13,009 bases of DNA from an uncultured Gemmiger sp. Its GTDB lineage: Bacteria; Bacillota; Clostridia; Oscillospirales; Ruminococcaceae. Below, in pieces: positions 12,961 to 13,009 of this stretch (position 1 is the first letter of the stretch; every line of letters begins with the position of its first letter). A program made the position numbers and the translations under genes. The notes beneath the pieces are model-generated. The model was not told the origin of the DNA. It searched no databases and saw only the letters and a program-made list of their open reading frames with translations. The stretch spans positions 1 through 13,009 of the forward strand of contig CAUEKL010000043.1 of NCBI GenBank assembly GCA_959018215.1, written 5' to 3'.

Positions 12961-13009
12961 GCAGCCGGTCCAAGCGCAAGCAGGCCGCCCGGGCCGCGCA
13001 TCCCCCGGC
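12957..13009 (+). CDS. Start of an unidentified gene, cut by the window edge
   Basis: An ATG overlaps the TGA of the esterase gene (ATGA) and is preceded by GGGGAGG about 8 bases upstream, a typical translationally coupled arrangement. Only 17 complete codons are visible, starting MSSRSKRKQAARAAHPP, a very basic N-terminus without hydrophobic stretch. Nothing can be said about its function. Since it shares an operon with the esterase, its identity would help to name the esterase substrate. Confidence 0.6.
   Translation, partial: MSSRSKRKQAARAAHPP

Overview
The window reads as chromosomal DNA from a GC-rich anaerobic Firmicute. The best fit is the Oscillospiraceae/Ruminococcaceae group (Faecalibacterium, Gemmiger or Subdoligranulum-like gut bacteria). 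This is inferred from strong G/C preference at third codon positions, Firmicute-type AAGGAGG ribosome binding sites, TTGnnn-N17-TAnnnT promoters, a lipoprotein-anchored CUT1 sugar transporter, and the gene families present; no marker gene is available to confirm it. No rRNA, tRNA, CRISPR array, insertion sequence or clear prophage was seen.

Layout. (1) 1-1821: the 3' part of feoB (ferrous iron transporter), entering from the left edge and closed by a rho-independent terminator. (2) 1956-7850: an alpha-glucan/oligosaccharide uptake locus. A strong promoter is followed directly by a near-perfect 20-bp LacI-type operator. Then come a lipoprotein sugar-binding protein, an intercistronic GC-rich hairpin, two CUT1 permeases, a LacI-family regulator and a 4-alpha-glucanotransferase (MalQ, GH77), ending in a terminator. 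No ATPase for the transporter is present. (3) 7862-10116: an arsenic/metalloid resistance locus: arsR, ArsP-type permease, small thioredoxin-like protein, and thiol-dependent ArsC arsenate reductase. Two almost identical 20-bp palindromes, one in front of arsR and one in front of the permease, look like the ArsR operators. (4) 10120-10860, minus strand: an M23 (LytM) peptidase without a signal peptide and with an internally duplicated C-terminal domain. (5) 10977-12035, minus strand: an orphan PTS EIIC-like (PTS_EIIC_2/PfoR-like) membrane protein. It is divergently transcribed from (6) an esterase D-type alpha/beta hydrolase (12190-12960), whose stop codon overlaps the start of a further gene cut off by the right edge.

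How the parts work together. The sugar locus looks self-regulated: the LacI protein would sit on the palindrome at +7 to +26 and release it when imported sugar binds. The substrate-binding protein would be made in excess of the permeases because of the hairpin after its gene, and MalQ would rearrange imported maltodextrins in the cytoplasm. In the arsenic locus, ArsC reduces arsenate and the small Cys-X-X-Cys protein probably supplies or exchanges thiols. The ArsP-type permease is the only candidate exporter, and ArsR controls both transcription units. Nothing here is clearly a new system. The most interesting points are the paired ArsR operators, the mirror-image cysteine clusters on ArsR and the thioredoxin-like protein, and the signal-less M23 protein with a duplicated, possibly SPOR-like, tail.
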